This document shows, piece by piece, positions 14,361 to 14,605 of a stretch of 14,605 nt of DNA (positions are counted from its first letter, which is position 1; every line of letters begins with the position of its first letter). The DNA is from DATLYF01 sp035575095. GTDB taxonomy: Bacteria > Pseudomonadota > Gammaproteobacteria > Competibacterales > Competibacteraceae. The notes beneath the pieces were generated by a model, which was given only the letters and a program-made list of their open reading frames with translations, did not search any database and was not told where the DNA came from. Position numbers and translations under genes: made by a program. The stretch covers positions 1 to 14,605 of the forward strand of contig DATLYF010000194.1 of assembly GCA_035575095.1 (NCBI GenBank). Direction: 5' to 3'.

Positions 14361-14392
14361 CCACATAAATGCAATAATGCCACATAAATGCA
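14361..14392. repeat. Two 13-bp direct repeats, candidate operator between pchP and deoR genes
   Basis: CCACATAAATGCA occurs at 14361-14373 and, without mismatch, at 14380-14392, with a 19-bp period. The patch is clearly AT-rich within GC-rich surroundings and lies in the 214-bp gap between two divergent genes. DeoR-family regulators often bind multiple short direct repeats near their own gene, so the neighbouring regulator is the prime candidate to bind here. A weak leftward promoter overlaps: TTGCAT then TAGCAT 17 bp later, on the minus strand around 14345-14373. No convincing rightward promoter was found; the TTGACA at 14423-14428 has no -10. Confidence 0.6.
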
Positions 14393-14470
14393 CAACCCCG
14401 GCGCCACCGCGCTGCCCGCGGTTTGACAACCGGGGCCGCCCCGCAACCGCTGCGGCCGAGGATCAGCCGA

Positions 14471-14605
14471 ATGTGGCAAGAAGAGCGTTACCAACGGATA
14501 CGCGCGCTGCTGGCGACGCTGCAGCGCGTCAGCACCGAGCGCATCGTGGCGGAGCTGGGAGTCTCGCGCGAGACGGTGCGGCGCGACCTGATGACGATGG
14601 AGGAA
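14471..14605 (+). CDS. DeoR-family transcriptional regulator, N-terminal part (cut by window end)
   Basis: The first 45 residues read MWQEERYQRIRALLATLQRV, then STERIVAELGVSRETVRRDL and MTMEE. This is a DeoR-type helix-turn-helix: the ER-Q-I opening, then the V--L-VS-ETVRRDL recognition helix. The sensor domain, which usually binds a sugar phosphate, is beyond the window, so the effector is unknown. It diverges from the pchP-like gene and probably acts on the shared 214-bp gap that holds the 13-bp repeats. No strong Shine-Dalgarno is visible before the ATG. Confidence 0.88.
   Translation, partial: MWQEERYQRIRALLATLQRVSTERIVAELGVSRETVRRDLMTMEE

Noticed and set aside
14423..14428. TTGACA as a -35 box for the DeoR gene
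   Set aside because: No acceptable -10 lies 16-18 bp downstream, where the DNA is very GC-rich.

Overview
This window is GC-rich, densely packed bacterial DNA, most likely from a gammaproteobacterium of the Pseudomonas or Aeromonadales/Halomonas kind. The main support is the two-step HutF/HutG route of histidine breakdown and a close match to the Pseudomonas phosphorylcholine phosphatase PchP. I cannot fix the genus from the sequence alone.

Region 1 (1-5040, minus strand) holds hutC, a GntR/UTRA repressor gene, followed on the same strand by a complete set of branched-chain-amino-acid-type (HAAT/Liv) ABC transporter genes. These are a periplasmic binding protein, two permeases (LivH, LivM) and two ATPases (LivG, and LivF cut by the window edge). 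Genes livH to livF are tightly spaced or overlap. A strong hairpin separates livK from livH.

Region 2 (5000-8596, plus strand) diverges from hutC and carries hutG, hutI and hutF, the last three enzymatic steps from imidazolonepropionate to glutamate. The 96-bp gap between hutC and hutG contains two overlapping, oppositely directed sigma70-like promoters. It also contains a 7+7 bp palindrome and phased CAAGTAT repeats, which are good candidates for HutC operators. The layout suggests that the transporter is part of the hut regulon and brings in histidine, urocanate or a related compound. hutH, hutU and hutD are not in the window.

Region 3 (8597-9665, plus strand) has two small membrane proteins: a SemiSWEET/PQ-loop protein and a ceramidase-superfamily (CREST) protein that keeps the Ser/His/Asp/His/His motif.

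Region 4 (9792-13156, plus strand) is a compact four-gene cassette: an alpha/beta (dienelactone) hydrolase, a phosphoribosyltransferase, a COG2187 kinase-fold protein and a divergent ribose-phosphate pyrophosphokinase. It looks like one transcription unit built around PRPP and is the best candidate for an undescribed system. Related domain combinations occur, as I recall, among hypoxia/DosR-regulated proteins of mycobacteria.

Region 5 (13168-14605) has a secreted HAD-family phosphorylcholine phosphatase (PchP-like) on the minus strand. It is divergent from a DeoR-family regulator cut by the window end. Two identical 13-bp repeats in an AT-rich patch lie between them and are a plausible operator. 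No rRNA, tRNA, CRISPR array or insertion sequence was seen.
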